A DNA stretch of 64,000 nt from assembly GCA_029945375.1 (NCBI GenBank), contig CM057061.1:2914001-2978000 (forward strand), read 5' to 3'. Origin of the DNA: Agaricus subrufescens (taxonomy: Eukaryota > Basidiomycota > Agaricomycetes > Agaricales > Agaricaceae). Positions within the stretch are counted from its first letter, which is position 1. The number at the start of each line of letters is the position of its first letter. Shown in pieces: positions 23,820 to 37,477 of the stretch. The notes below the pieces were generated by a model that was not told the DNA's origin, did no database searches, and saw only the letters and a program-made list of their open reading frames with translations. The position numbers were made by a program, and so were the translations under genes.

Positions 23820-24726
23820 TTGGTTTGATGCGAGGTATCACACTGACATCCTAATAGCATTATATATTCTATCCAGAAACCCTGATCTGATGATCGGCGC
23901 AGCTGATTGACAAAGGCCAGGTATTCTAGCGAGTAACTTGGGCTATGACCTTGGCAGTGTACGTTGACAGGATACTTCTATTGGAACAAATGTTTTCAGA
24001 ATGAAGATGTCTTAGGAGATCTTTGTAGAATAGATAGCACAATCACCTTCAATCATACTTTATGAGAGACTATGCTGTGTTCCGCGAGCTAGAACACTGC
24101 TATACTATGGAATGGAAGATGTCGTAGACATACCCTTGTCTGCGAAGCAAGGTATGACGCGCAAGAACCATGAACCAGTATTGTATAGGGTCCTAAACGT
24201 AGAACCTACTAAAGACCCTAGTAGCACAGCCGAGCGCTACCTGCATCGCCTAGTAGGCGCCTAGCTGCAAAACTGAGTCATGAAAACGAGCATCAGAGCG
24301 GAAGGTGTTACAATGAGAAAGAGCACAAGAGTCGCAAGGTCGAGGGAAGCCAGCCTTGATAGGGTAAGGATCCAGTAGATTCGAGAGATGTTTCTCTACT
24401 TTTGTGTAATGTTTTCGGACTCCACAGGCACCTGCCTCTACCCGAGAAGATCGAGATCATGGAGGGGCAGAAGAGAAGACATGGATTGAATATCAAATAT
24501 AGCAGGAGGGTTCACCAGGACAACAGGGCGCTTGGTGTAGATAAAACAATCATACAGGATGTCTATACCGCCTCGCCAGTTGCGAGCATTTGCCCACTCT
24601 GTGATCATAGCCGTCTGCACATACGTAATTCTGTTTAGACAGATACAGGACATTGCGATGTCGAACGAAGGAGCAGATAGCACACACAAAAAATAACAAA
24701 GCATATAAGCTAGCTCATGACGAGTG
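23820..24726. other. spacer shared with unit C
   Basis: About 0.9 kb between the small gene start and the 3' end of EBP-like copy 2. It aligns with 29729-30668, including the CGCCTAGTAGG/CGCCTAGTGGG region. Frames are not conserved between the two units, so I call no gene. Confidence 0.5.
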
Positions 24727-25541
<815 letters not shown>

Positions 25542-26120
25542 GTTGAGGATGCGCCATGACATCACGCAGCTTGCCGGTGGCCACAATCACGGTCTTCGAC
25601 TCTCGCCTCTCCACAGTCTGCAGCCCTGCCACGCACAGTTCTGTATTGCCCGCTATCATAGCGCACAGTTCTCCCCCTGACTTCTATGCAGTGAAAGTGA
25701 TGACGGAAAATATGAAAAAGTCCGCGGAGCGTCAATCAGCTATCATCGCCCGCAAGCCTTACTGTCTCCGGTACTTCTCCGATGCCGTCAAAGTGCTGTG
25801 TATGGTGACTGTTCTCTGTAATTAGAAGCCGCCACACATCTAACAAGCTGTTAGCCACTTAATCTTAACTCCAAGTAATGGGCTCCCAATCTCTCCGCAC
25901 TACACGGCGAGAATTGTATGCGGATCTTGGAGCTGGTTCGTGTTCACAAGTTTATTAATGAAAGTCATGAAGAGGGGACACGTAGCTGTAGCCACCTCGT
26001 GGCAACCTCAAGAATCCCATCCTCAACAAATCATAAGAGTGAGATCAAGATACATATTTGATTCAATATCCATTCTCTCATTCCTCACAACCAGATTAAA
26101 CGCAACTCAAGATTGGTACG
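25542..26120. promoter_or_regulatory. divergent intergenic: EBP copy 2 / WW-like copy C
   Basis: Second instance of the head-to-head arrangement. It shares blocks with 12147-12909, such as the TCGTGGCAACCTCAAG region before the WW-like ATG. A bidirectional promoter role is inferred. Confidence 0.4.
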
Positions 26121-28483
26121 ATGGCAATAGTGTTGCAGCAGGCTAGACGTGACATTCCTGCCACCACCTCTACCCCAACCATCAATAATGGTCATTCTGC
26201 ATCTCTTGACTCTCTTGATGCTAGAAGGTCTGATCCTGCAGTACCCATCAAGAAGGCGCAGCTACTGGATTATACATACGCTTGTACACCGTCAAGGACC
26301 CAACGACACAATCTCAACAGGACTGTGTGAGTTTTTTTGTACTCCTTGGCAGTATTTATGATGACCATCTGTATAGCGAGTATCAAGTGCCTGAAGGTGT
26401 AATCAATCCGTCATCTATATCCTTTCCACCAGATTCAGAGTAAGTCTCCCTAAATCAATCCTGAGATTACTGTGAATGATTTATGCGGAATCAGATTTCC
26501 GCTCCCTCCGGGTTGGGAACAACACGTTCACCCAGAGGGCTTGCCATATTTTGTTCTATCTCAGACTGGACATGGTTCAATCGTGAGTGTACCAACCACA
26601 AAATTACAGTAAATTTGCTGATGAAGTCTTGCTTAGCGGCGAGTCATCACCGAAGAATGGATGTATGACCCTACTACCTCAAAACTAATTCTAGACTTCA
26701 TCAGCCTGATCGAAAATGCGAGTTCTGAACCCGAAGTAGTCATCTGGCATGGGAGCGATCTTTTTCTTGAGCTTGAGCGGTATGAAGGAAAGTTCGCAGA
26801 AGAGAGTGATCGCCAATATTGTGGCTATTACTTTGTACATGACTCTAGTCGGTGTGTTTATTGGCCGGAAAAGGTTATCCTTAATCGATCAATGTCCGAG
26901 TTTCTTTGTGGCACGTGGGGAAACTTATCTCAGTCTCAGAAAAGTGAGTCACTCCTACTCGACTTGTTTTGTGTCACAAATCTGATTGATGGATAGAATC
27001 ATGCCTTGAGGCCGAATTCTGGCTCGTTACCTCTCATTTACCATTTCCAACCTCTGACTATTATTCAGGTTACACTGGGACCACTTTCCAAGTCTTTACA
27101 TAGTAACACCTGATACGACTAACTATGCCGTTGATACTATTGTGGATCTAATGACAGGTGAGCCTCCAACTTATTTATCCTACCAATCAGGTTAATACAA
27201 TTGCGCAGATGCGATATCTGCTCCGCATGACTCTAGCACGATTTTTAGCTATGAGGAACTTGACAAAATGTTGAAGTTAGTAAAGATGAACAAAGGTAGG
27301 TTAGATCGAATCTTGATGGGAATTATTTATCAACAAATTTGTAGAGCATGATACGTCACGTTGGCATATAGGTATGCAGGCTCTTAATTATGATGACCTA
27401 TATAACTGAATATGGTGAAGGTCGTTTTATGATGCGGTTAAGTGCGTGTCATCCGTCGGGACCCCAATCCTGTTTAACACTAAATGCTTTCCAGCGCAAG
27501 ATCGGCTCCGAAAATTAGGAACTGGGTTGAATAGGTCTCTATCTGTTGCCCAAATTGAGCATGAACCCCATTCGATGATCTTTGACATTTTTTCTCCTTT
27601 CCTTTTCTTCAATCCCCACGCAAAGCTAGAACGAGCTCGTACCCTTGCCGTTGAACGATATATCATTTCACTTCAGTGGGATAGCTTTACGAATGAAATT
27701 CAAGAGGAATGGGACCAAGCATCGGTGTTGGTGAGTTTGCTTTGTCGCAATCACAAATTTCGACTATCTCAATATTTTCAGGCTACAGCTCTTTTGGCTG
27801 TGAACTGGGCAGTCCTAGCGAGTCCCTTGTTCCAGGATCAGACTCTAACCGTGGTTAGCTCTCCTGGGCAGATTTCCAGCTATCTATCAATCACTACCAG
27901 CCTTTTTGGATTTATCCTTTCCGTTGATTACCGTAGACGTCATAGGACGAGAAAAACCCATCTACCTGCTGAGCTTGTAAGGGCATAGATTGAGCGGCAC
28001 TCATTTTCTAACGGTTCTTTTTAGTTTACATACATAGACGAGACAGAGCAAAAAAATATTGATTACAGGCGTTTCGAACACCTGCTTCTTGTGTGGAGCC
28101 TACCACATGCGCTCGTGTTGTGGTCGTAAGCCTTTGATTTTAGTTGGAAAAAACAACGCTAATGTATCCATGTTAGTACGGTCACATTTTCTCTGGCCTT
28201 GATATTCATGTGCTTCTCTGGAACATTAACAACCATCAAATTCGTCATTGCGTTGTCTATGTCACTAATTGGTCTTTCCACTTTCTATTGCTTGATCAAA
28301 TTTGGAAGTGGTAAAAACCTGATTCGAATCTGGCTTCGCTGTCTTTATCGAAGTATGAAACAACTGCGTTCTAGGAGAAACCATGGCAGAGGTGAGTTTT
28401 TTTCGTATCTTATCACAGGAATGTATATTAAATGGAGATTAGGACGTCAAAATCTGTCAGATTTGGCCACGTTGCCGAGGTGA
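26121..28483 (+). CDS. WW-like domain multi-pass membrane protein, copy C
   Basis: Third copy, starting MAIVLQQARRDIPATT. It has the same exon order as copies A and B and can be read to the stop at 28481-28483. WW-like halves are LPPGWEQHVHPEGLPYF and CGYYFVHDSSRCVYWPE. Compared with B it has lost 12 bp in the exon after MRLS, changing RNYYGAWGTRLNR to RKLGTGLNR in frame. Its C-terminus is longer than that of B. The membrane segments are retained (AVNWAVLASPLF, SLFGFILSV, FMCFSGTLTTIKFV, LSTFYCLIKFGSG). Function unknown; the product is presumably inserted in a membrane with the WW-like part in the cytosol. Confidence 0.8.
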
Positions 28484-29287
28484 CCATCATGGTCCAATCC
28501 TTCCTCTTGTGTGTTGAATGTGACAAATGGCGGTTGTATCTATTGAGGTTTTGTGTCCTGGTAGTTAGTGTATACTAATCTCCATCATGACTGGCGTATA
28601 AGAGTTTTCAGTTATTTATCTGACTTTGAGGGTGTGACCACCGTTTGAAATTGGCACACTCGCAGGAAAAACTTCTGAAGATGTAAACACGAGAAATATG
28701 CGCTTAGAAACTACATACGACATTTGACCTGGAGGATCAAGCCCTTTCCGCGTGTTCTCGATAACCGTTTTGTGATTCATCCTAGCTTACTAACGTCATG
28801 AGTGGCGTTCCTCTCCTGACGTGTCAAGTTTTTGGCACCTCCACCTGGCCGCATGTGACTCTTGGATTGTTCCATGTTTTGTTAGATCCAAGTAACCTGA
28901 ATCTTGTGCATGAGTGTTGGACTCACAGCGTTTTCAGACGAATCACAGACTCGAGAACATGACTGGTGTCAATTTGTAGGTCTTGTTTGTGAGTTGAGGC
29001 GGGTAACGATATTCAAACGTGAAGGTAGGAAAGAAGTGATAGTAGAGGCCTTTTTTGTTTCACTCAACTTGGACACTATCACGCCCATCAGGAATCACAC
29101 AGCAGTGAGCCAGGGAATCAGATGAGTACGGCCATCCACATTCTATTGGTTCCATATTGAAGTTACTCGCCACATCATCACATCCTTCCCCGTAAATTTT
29201 TGGGGTGCTACCAGCAGTGTATCTGGGGGTTGCATCTCGATAATGCTGTAATGCGTCTGAACCCTGACTTTACAACTCCCCTTGACT
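28484..29287. other. spacer 3' of copy C, partly conserved with unit B
   Basis: Matches 16.39-16.77 kb. The shared plus-strand RRVTI-type frame (about 28904-29125) is open here but broken or altered in unit B and lacks domain features, so it is not called a gene. Confidence 0.45.
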
Positions 29288-29728
29288 CTAACAAAAACAT
29301 GGCAATAGCCCGCATAGCCAACCCTGCCTCGTTCCCGAGTCTTTGCTGGAAGGTCGATTGTTTACATTGAGTTTCCTGCCTTCCGCGTTTGGGGCTCCTG
29401 AGTGATTCCCTGTTTGTCTAGTAGGACGGCCCACACCACTTCCTTGAGTTAGACCGTCACCCCTCATCCTATGATTACCAGTGAGTAACGAAGAAAGAAT
29501 GATCAGCTTATTTTCGAAATGTATCACGAGAAGCACTTGCCTAGGGCCAGGGCTTTTGGGGTGAGGATACGGGTATAAACACACCGGCGTCAGAAGTGGT
29601 CAGAGTAATATAGTAACAGTTCATGAGGAGTAGAAGACCAACAGGAGAGCGCAGGAATTCTGTCACTACAAGAACCTATGATTTGGGTAGAAGACTTACT
29701 GCGGTTGCGAGTTCGGAGGGTAGGACAT
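29288..29728 (-). CDS. small Gly/Ser/Pro-rich protein with Cys-rich C-terminus
   Basis: ATG at 29726-29728, opening MSYPPNSQPQ, with a GTAAGT donor in phase 2 at about 29698. The last exon begins after a CATAG acceptor and reads MRGDGLTQGSGVGRPTRQ, ending QGWLCGLLPCFC at 29288. The phases agree, giving about 70 residues if one long intron (about 215 nt) is assumed. An extra middle exon (the YPYPHPKSPGPR stretch before 29540) is possible. A YPP-type start, low-complexity middle and a CxLLxCxC tail resemble small fungal or plant proteins with a Cys-rich terminal module, perhaps lipid-modified. This is a resemblance, not an assignment. The unit B homologue has the same phase but is split by transposons. 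Confidence 0.45.
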
Positions 29729-30668
29729 TTTGTTTAATGAATGGTACTACTACATCTTAACATTTTTATATATCCCTGGAAACCCTGATCTGACGACTGG
29801 CGCAACTCGTTAGCCAAGGCCAGGAATTCTAGCGAATATCTCGGGCCATGACCTCGGCAGTGTACATAGACAGGGTAATTCTATCAGAACGGACGTTTTC
29901 AGAACAAAGACGTCCTGAGAAATTGTTATAGAGTAGATAGTACAATCACCTTCGATTACCCTTTATGAGACTATGCTGTGTTGCGGTGCGAGCTAGAACA
30001 CTACTACACTATGAAATAGAAGACATCGTAGACATATCCTTGCCTGCGAAGCAAGGTATAACGGGCAAGGACCATATGCTAGTGTTCAATATCGTCCTAA
30101 AATTAACACCGATTGAGGCCCTAATGATGAATCAAGCAACATAGAACCTACTAAAGACCCTGGAAGCACAGCCGAGCGCTACTTGCATTGCCTAGTGGGC
30201 GCCTAGCTGAAAAATAAGCTATGGGAATGAGCATCAGGGTGGAAGGAGTTTGAATGGGAAAGACCCTCAAAGCCGCAAGGCTGAGGGAAGCCACAATAGG
30301 GTACGAATCCAGTAGATTGAAAGGATGTATCGCCTGCTTTTGTGTAATGTTTTTGGGCGTCACCGGCACCTGCTTCTGCCCGAGAAGATCGAATCGTGGA
30401 GAGGCGGAAGAGGCATGGACTGTATATCAAAAATGGCAGGATAGGTTTCCATAGGCTCATAAGACGCTTGGTGATACAGATAATATAATCATGGTAGGGT
30501 GTTAATACCGCCTCACCAGATACGAACATCTGCTCACTCTATGATCATAGCCATCTGCACATATGTAACTCTGTTTAGAGATGTACAGGAGATCACGACG
30601 TCAAGCAAAAGAACAGATAGCACACACAAGAAATAACGAAGTATATAAGCTAGCGCGCAATAAATATT
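29729..30668. other. spacer shared with unit B
   Basis: Counterpart of 23820-24726. It contains open frames on both strands (for example plus 30254-30454) that are not preserved in unit B. Confidence 0.5.
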
Positions 30669-31514
30669 TCAGGTAGATTTGACTTTCTTTCCAGCACCTC
30701 GGAGGGCTTTAGCAATGTGACCATACGAGTCGACCATTAGCATTAGAGGAATGACGACCCAGCTATGAATACAAATATTAGTGGATAGTTCGTTACGGTA
30801 GAAATACCAAACTCACATGACATTCATGAACTGAAGACGCGCGAATTTAAACCAGTCATAAGGAGCGATAATGAAGGAATTGATGAACGTACGAAGAGGT
30901 AAACCCACAGGTGCAGCCAGTTTGAAGTGTTCAGGTTCGGGCTGCCAATTAACCAATCCGGACAGAATGTCATCCAACCGCCATACAGCTCTGCTGTGCT
31001 GATGACAATAATCCAGTAGTGCCTCGCAGGGTCACCTTTCATGATTTGGTACGCGATATAGAGGCATAGGGGACCAACGCCGAGAACCGTGAGTAGCTCG
31101 AGGGAGACGACGGTGGGATCGGCGACTCCCCAACGGAAATCTGCCGCACTGTATTCTCTCCCTGTACAGTTGTCAGCTTCGCGCCATGAGTAGGGGAAAC
31201 ACTTTACACATTGCGGCCAAAGGACCGGCACTGGTGTTCACCTGCCGGCCAAAAGTGGAAAGATAGAGCCAAGAACCCTCGTATGAGAAGTGGATGAGAC
31301 CATCAAAGACCTGGTAGAGCACGTGAAAAGGTTGTTAGCACTGTGAATTCACGTCCAACTAGTTTCGACAACTCACAAGCCAAACGAAGGTCCAGCGATC
31401 TGTTTTGGACGCGTTTGTGGGAAGAAGGGTTTCCGAGGCAAGTTTTGCGGCCCCGGCGATGGCCGAGACGCCGAGAAGGGAGTAGAGCGAGGTAGTCGTG
31501 AATACTTGGTCCAT
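30669..31514 (-). CDS. EBP/EXPERA-domain sterol-isomerase-like membrane protein, copy 3 (intact)
   Basis: Emopamil-binding proteins are small ER membrane proteins; the founding member shifts the sterol double bond from C8 to C7. Five exons join in frame: 31514-31377, 31310-31208, 31161-30893, a 14-nt microexon 30830-30817, and 30762-30669 (618 nt, 205 residues). Motifs: MDQVFTTTSLYSLLGVSAIA, IHFSYEGSWLYLSTF (the H and E match the catalytic pair of EBP), [71 protein letters not shown]. Four to five hydrophobic segments are visible. It is the only undamaged copy of three. It is head-to-head with WW-like copy D. Whether it acts on ergosterol precursors or has a divergent role cannot be told from sequence; a housekeeping copy elsewhere is likely. 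Confidence 0.85.
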
Positions 31515-32129
31515 GTTGGGGATGATTGAAGTGTGAACAGCACGGACGCCATGGCATCACGCAGCTTGCCGGGGCCACCAATCACGGTCTTCGATTCTCA
31601 CCTCCCCGTAGTTCGCAACCCTGCCATGCACAGCTCTGTATTGCCCGCTACCATAGCCTCGCAAGCACAGTTCTCCCTCTGACTGATATGCGGTGAAAGT
31701 GACGACGGAACATTCCCGGGCTCGGGATCATGAATGAAAAACCGCGCGCAGCGTCAATCACTGGTTATCATCGCCCTACTGTTTCCGGTACTTATCTGAT
31801 GCTGTTCAAGTGCATACGCTGGCTGTTCTCCGTAGTTAGATACCTCCACATCCCCAAGGAGCTCAATGTTGATTCGAAGATTGTCCTCGATATGGCACTC
31901 CAATACGTGACTTAATTAGCCTCTGGCATAATAGTATCACCTTCCCGGTCTCACTCGCCTGTCATTCACTTCCAACCGCTCTCGGAATCTTCTATATATA
32001 AAACCCTCCCTATTAACACCGCTAGCTGTTAGCAATGCAGACGCCGTAAGCTGTTCAATAAAATAAGATGACGATTCTGATTCCCGCATCATCGAGACCC
32101 CCCACCCTCTCTACCCTCTGCCGATTCAT
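31515..32129. promoter_or_regulatory. divergent intergenic EBP copy 3 / WW-like copy D, with TATA box
   Basis: 615 bp between two ATGs on opposite strands. A TATATATAAAA element at about 31993-32002 lies some 130 bp before the copy D start. A comparable TATA toward the EBP-like gene was not evident. Confidence 0.45.
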
Positions 32130-34433
32130 ATGATGTTGACGACCACACCAACAAGCTGTAGTATCACCGGTCCTATCGAATGGGCCAGACCTACTCGTCG
32201 TGCCCCTCTTTATGACGACGGTAAAGAAGACTTAAGGAATCCTGAAGCGATATTACCGAGGTTCACGTATGCTTGTGCTCCGTCGAGGACCCAGCGATAC
32301 AGCCTGAACAGAACAGTGTGAGCTTGGCCATGCTCCCCTAAGCGCATTCAATAATCATTGTTGCAGAAAGTATAAGGAACCTCGCCGTGTCATCGAGCCC
32401 TCGTCCATCTCCTTTCCCTCGGAGTGAGTTGCTTAATTATCGTGTGATGACGCCAAATGATCTTCATAAAAATAATTAGTTTACCGCTTCCTTTAGGCTG
32501 GGAGAAACACATTCACCCAGAGGGTTTGCCGTATTTTGTTTCATTCCTCCCAAACAACAACCTGCTGGTAATGACGTGTTTAAATTGTACCAAAGCTACT
32601 TACCAAAAATCCAGTAGCGAAGAATTATGACCGAAGAGTGGATGTATGACCCTGACATTGCCGGATTGGTTTCGGACTTCATCAGGCAGATACAAGATGC
32701 GATTTCAAGCTGTAATGCAACCATATGGCCTGAGAGTGATCTTTTTGTCGAGCTCCAAAGGTCTCAAGGAGGGTTAGTTCAGCCCGATGGCAATGCATAC
32801 TGCGGCTATTACTTTGTGCACAACCCTAGCCGGTGCATTTACTGGCCAGAAAGTGTTACACTGAGGGATTTCACGTCCAAATTTGTTGGTGATATATCTG
32901 GAGACCTCTCCGGATACCAGACTCGTAAGCAATCTAGTGAGTGTTCTTGAAATGTTTTAACCATTCACTAGAGTTATGCCTTGAACTTGAATACTGGTGA
33001 GTTGCTCCGTGCAACCTGTTCCACCCGCCAACGTCTTATATCTATGCAGGACACACTGGAACCACTTTCCGACCCTATATGATGTTACACCTAACGCACT
33101 TAACTATCTAGTCGATACAATTACTTGTGCAATGACAGGTAAGTATCCTCAACCCCAGTCAATGTTCTGGTTAACTGAGTGTATCCCACAGATGTCATAT
33201 CTGCTCCTGATAATGCCAGTACCGCCTTCACGTATGAACAACTACACAGAATGCTGACTTTAATCCCGGTTGTAAAAGGTGTGTGCAACTGATCGTTTTA
33301 ACAGAAAACTAGATTGATCAATCCGCAGAATACAACACGTTGAGCTGGTATATAGGTATCAGAATACTGTATCATGACACTTCACCTGGCTAATTGCTGA
33401 TATAGGCCGCTTCATGATGCAGTTAAGTAAATATTGTCCATTCAGTCTCGCAAGTTCATTACTGAGACACTCCCAGCCCGAGAGCGATTTAGAAACTATT
33501 TTGGTGCATGGGGCGCCAGATTGAACAGGTCTCAATCCGTTGTCGATGCCCAGCCTGAGCCGCGCTCAATGCTTATGCTCGTTTGCTCTCCTTTTATGTT
33601 CTTCATTCCCCATGCACTGTTGGAGCGTGCTGAGAGCCTGATTGTCGATCAGTATTTTATATTGAGTCAGTGGGAAGAATTTTTTAACCAGCTTCAAGAA
33701 GAAAGGAAAACAACAACTATCAATGTGAGGCTTGTCTTCTGCATGTGTCCTGAAGCTGACTTGCGTCCAGGCAGTTGTTGTTGTAGTTGCAAATTGTGCA
33801 CTCATGATTGGACTTTATTTCCACCAGCAAATGGTAGGATCGTACAACTCCCAACTACAAATACCAAATTATTTGTCTCTCACTACTGGTCTTTCTGGCG
33901 CAATTCTTGGTCTAATAATGTGTCAAATCAAATGGCTCAGATGGTCTTCGATCCAAGTTGTATGACCAGAACATTTGAATAAGTTTTGTCTTCTAATAAT
34001 CTCATTGTGCAGGACCATGATATAGAGGAGTCGAACTCTGGATCTAATTTTAATATGCAGTTGCAACACTTAACTATTATCTGGAGTCTGCCCCATGGGC
34101 TCGTACTATGGTCGTAAGTCCTCAAATTTTCGATCAGAGAGTAGAAAATGCTAACTGGGTTGTATCAGCATGATATTACTTATAATTTCCTTGCTCCTTT
34201 TCTCCTTCACAGGTCCTTTCACGGCAATTAAAGCCACCATTGGCATATCCACCTCTCTTTTTATTTTATTAACTTTCTACTATGTTGTAAAATTTGGTAT
34301 CATCGTCAAGCTACTCGGGGATTGGGTCAAAGGTGTTATCGAGGGGTTGAGAACTATGACCAGGACAATAATGGGGTTGGGAAAAAAGCTGGTAAAGCTA
34401 TGGACAAGAATGGGATTGATCAACCTCTTGTAG
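32130..34433 (+). CDS. WW-like domain multi-pass membrane protein, copy D
   Basis: Fourth copy. It starts MMLTTTPTSCSITG (first of two adjacent ATGs) and can be read through twelve introns to TAG at 34431-34433. WW-like halves are LPLGWEKHIHPEGLPYF and CGYYFVHNPSRCIYWPE. Other blocks: EEWMYDPDIAGLV, LCLELEYW, NTLSWYIGRFMMQL, RNYFGAWGARLNR, FMFFIPHALLERA. Membrane segments follow at AVVVVVANCALMIGLYF, YLSLTTGLSGAILGLI and two more after LPHGLVLWS. The C-terminus is Lys-rich (GLGKKLVKLW). It is more distant from B and C than those are from each other. No EBP-like gene lies between this copy and copy E. Confidence 0.8.
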
Positions 34434-35150
34434 TCGATGCTATGTCTGATTATGGGGTAGGTAAAGCAACGAGAGCCTTGAAGGATTGACAATTTGTAAC
34501 GCGTGTGATTAATATGGTTGTTTGGTGGTCGGGATAGAAATCCTGCTGTTCTATAGAAGTAATCGTATGGCTGTGGCCTCTGCATTTGCGGACCATTGTC
34601 TGTCTTCGAAAAAAAAAAAATGATGTAGCGGAATCAAATGTCGTGTGATTTGAGCCGATGAGCCGATGGCTGGCACCGTAAGTCACGATGCCGTCGACGC
34701 TCGCCCGGCAGACTACTGTCATATTATGAGTATAAGTGGCCTGTGATTAGGGTTTGTTTTCGTCGCTATATCTATTATCGGAAAGCTGTGGAGAACATCC
34801 TATTCGGGGCTCAGCACCCTGTTATCTTGGATACGTGTTACAACAGCTTTAATTCAGCTGTTTTGTTTTCGTTAATGAGGTCACTGCACTGAGTTCGAAT
34901 CCGCATCTAGTACAAAAAATTTGATCGTTGATGCAGTGCTTGCTTTGTGGCCAGCCGGCTATTTTTAGGCTTAATTGTGAGATTCAACCAGTTCGACAAC
35001 ACAATAGCGTCGTTGCAGCTTGTGGTAGAGATTGTTGTGGCGCCGTTTATTAGCTTTTTGTTGATTTGTTTATAAAACTTGAAGGACCTACCGACCAGTC
35101 AGCTTATTCTTTCCCTCAAACCCGATTCCGCAGTTTTTTTTTAGCCTCCA
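34434..35150. promoter_or_regulatory. intergenic D/E with TATA box before copy E
   Basis: 717 bp. TATAAAA at about 35071-35077 lies some 75 bp before the ATG of copy E. Otherwise no feature; in particular no EBP-like remnant is recognisable. Confidence 0.45.
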
Positions 35151-37477
35151 ATGTCAACACTCTTGAAGAATCGTGTTTCACTTGACGAAGAATCTACGAT
35201 TTCTATCAAAGGCACAACAAGTCAGCAAGATGTGCTATTGAAACCCACTACATGGTATCCGTGTACCCCCTCGGGAACGCAGAGATTTGACCTCAACAGG
35301 ACAGTGTAAGTAATCTACTTCTCTTTCTCGATTATGGCCCTTTGATAGTTGCCATGTCACTTGTAGGGAGGACAAGTGGGCTTCTCGCGTGATTGAACCC
35401 TTGACTGTATCCTTCCCTGTAGAGTGAGCTTCCGTCCAAAAATAGCTTCCAGATAACCCAATGAATTATGTTCGGATTTAGAGCAACGCTTCCTCCAGGT
35501 TGGGAGCGACATATTCACCCATTGGGGTTGCCGTATTTTGTTCTGTCCCTCCCGGATGGCGGTCAATTAGTAAGTCTGTGGCTAGCATCACCTTGTAATA
35601 ACTACTTATCGAGGGTTGAATAGCGAAGAATCGTGACTGAAGAATGGATGTACGATCCCGAAGTTTCCACGTTGGTCAACAACTTCACCAAGCAGATACG
35701 AGATGCTATTTCTGATCAGAACACTCCTTTATGGCCTGAAAGTGATCTTTTTGTTCAACTTGAGCGGAAGAAAGGAGAATTAACGAAAGATGACGGTCAT
35801 GTGCGGTGTGGCTATTACTTCGTGCACCATGAGAGACGGTGTATCTACTGGCTGGAGGGATTTGAACTTGATCCTTCTGTGTCTTTACCTCTCCGTAACA
35901 TGCGGGGAGATTTGACTGGGTATCAAACTCGTGAGTTCTTTATTAGCACCTTGATGCGCTCAACGCCTGACGGCTGTTAAGAAATGTGCCTCGAAGCCGA
36001 ATATTGGTGAGATGCTTTGATTACTCTACTGGTTGTCGTTCCCTGATGGCTGTTCAGGATGTACTGGAGCCTTTTCCCGACGCTTCACAGCGTCACACCT
36101 GATATACACGACCATATTGTTGAGATTATTACGAATGTCAGCACTGGTGAGTCTCTCAAACAATTAAACCAATATAACAAGAGTAAATATTTTTAGACGT
36201 TATATCCGCTACAGAATACGCGAGTACTATTTTCACATATGAGTCTTTGACTCGAATGTTGAAGGTCGTTCAATTGGCAAAGGGTAAATCAACTCAGTGC
36301 TTTGGCATAAGTTGGCTACAATCAATTACTGATGATGACTTTGTAGCTTCCAACACGTCAAGCTGGTATATAGGTATGCGACACGGCGACGTGTTTGATT
36401 TGTTACCCTTTATCTGACTGACTGACGGTCTTGGAAACAGGTCACTTCATGTATCAACTGGGTACGTAGTACCGTCTATCGTCTCACCTGTCACCGAAGT
36501 TAAGTTGAAAGCTAATTGTTTCCCAGTCAACGATCAACTCAGAAATTATTCTGGTTCCTGGGGTGCCAGGCTAAACCGGGGCGAATCTGTGATCAGAAAA
36601 GCGCCCAAACCGCAGTCATTATTATTGGATTTAATATCTCCTTTCCTCTTGTTTATTCCTCACGCACAGCTTGAGCGCCTTGAGGCTGTGATAACCGATG
36701 GATTTGTGACACTGCCCAAATGGGAACAACTTATTGTTCGAATTCAGGAGGAAAGGAAGGAGACAACTATGATTGTGAGTCCGAGTCCTACTTATCTAAC
36801 GTACTCTCAAGCTGACGTGGTTCATCAGGCCTTGGGAACCATTTTAGTGAATTTTATATCTCAAGCTGGACCTATCTTTCGGAGTCAAAGGGTAGAGGCT
36901 TATAGTCAATTACTGCAATCTGCAAGTCATATGTCTCTGATCATGAGCTTTTTTGGAGCTCTCCTTGGTATTCTGATGTGGCGAGATCAAAAATTCAAAA
37001 GACCTCATCGCTGGCACCGGACTATGAGCGAATTTGTGAGGACAATATGATCTTCATTCGAAATTGTGATGTTCTGACACGTTCATCTTTGTGTAGTTTG
37101 CAAATGTCGATAAGGCCAGCGCTAGTAATCCTGATTACAGAAAACTCGATCATCTGGTTCTTATATGGAGCGTGCCTCATGCACTCGTAGTATGGTCGTA
37201 AGTGGCCTCATTTGGTGTTTGGAATTCTCGGTTTTATAACTTGGTTACTATTAGTGCTATCCTACTCTCAGCGGCTTGGCTACTCTTTTGCTTTGTGGGT
37301 AATTCCACGAACACAAGGACCATCTTGGGCGTACATGTATCAGTCCTCGGTGCTCTCACTCTCTATTTTCTGGTAAGATTCAGGATTGTTACTAAACCCA
37401 TGGGAATTTGGTTTTGGCGCGTCGTAGAGCATTGGAGAGCCGCTGGTGCAAGCAGGTCTCGCGTGGCCCTGGAGTAA
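35151..37477 (+). CDS. WW-like domain multi-pass membrane protein, copy E
   Basis: Fifth and most diverged copy. Start MSTLLKNRVSLDEEST at 35151, stop 37475-37477. Exons follow the family pattern (for example RTV then a GTAAGT donor, EDKWASRVIEPLTVSF, then LPPGWERHIHPLGLPYF, EEWMYDPEVSTLV, CGYYFVHHERRCIYW, CLEAEYW, SSWYIGHFMYQL, FLLFIPHAQLERL). In the second WW-like half the usual WPE is WLE. Four C-terminal hydrophobic segments include MSLIMSFFGALLGILMW and AILLSAAWLLFCFVG. The copies differ most in the N-terminal 60 residues and the C-terminal tail and agree in the middle. Function unknown. Confidence 0.8.

Noticed and set aside
28904..29125. Frame with RRVTI...EGRKE shared with 16485-16682
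   Set aside because: The shared DNA comes from the block duplication. The frames start and end differently in the two units, and no coding constraint is visible.
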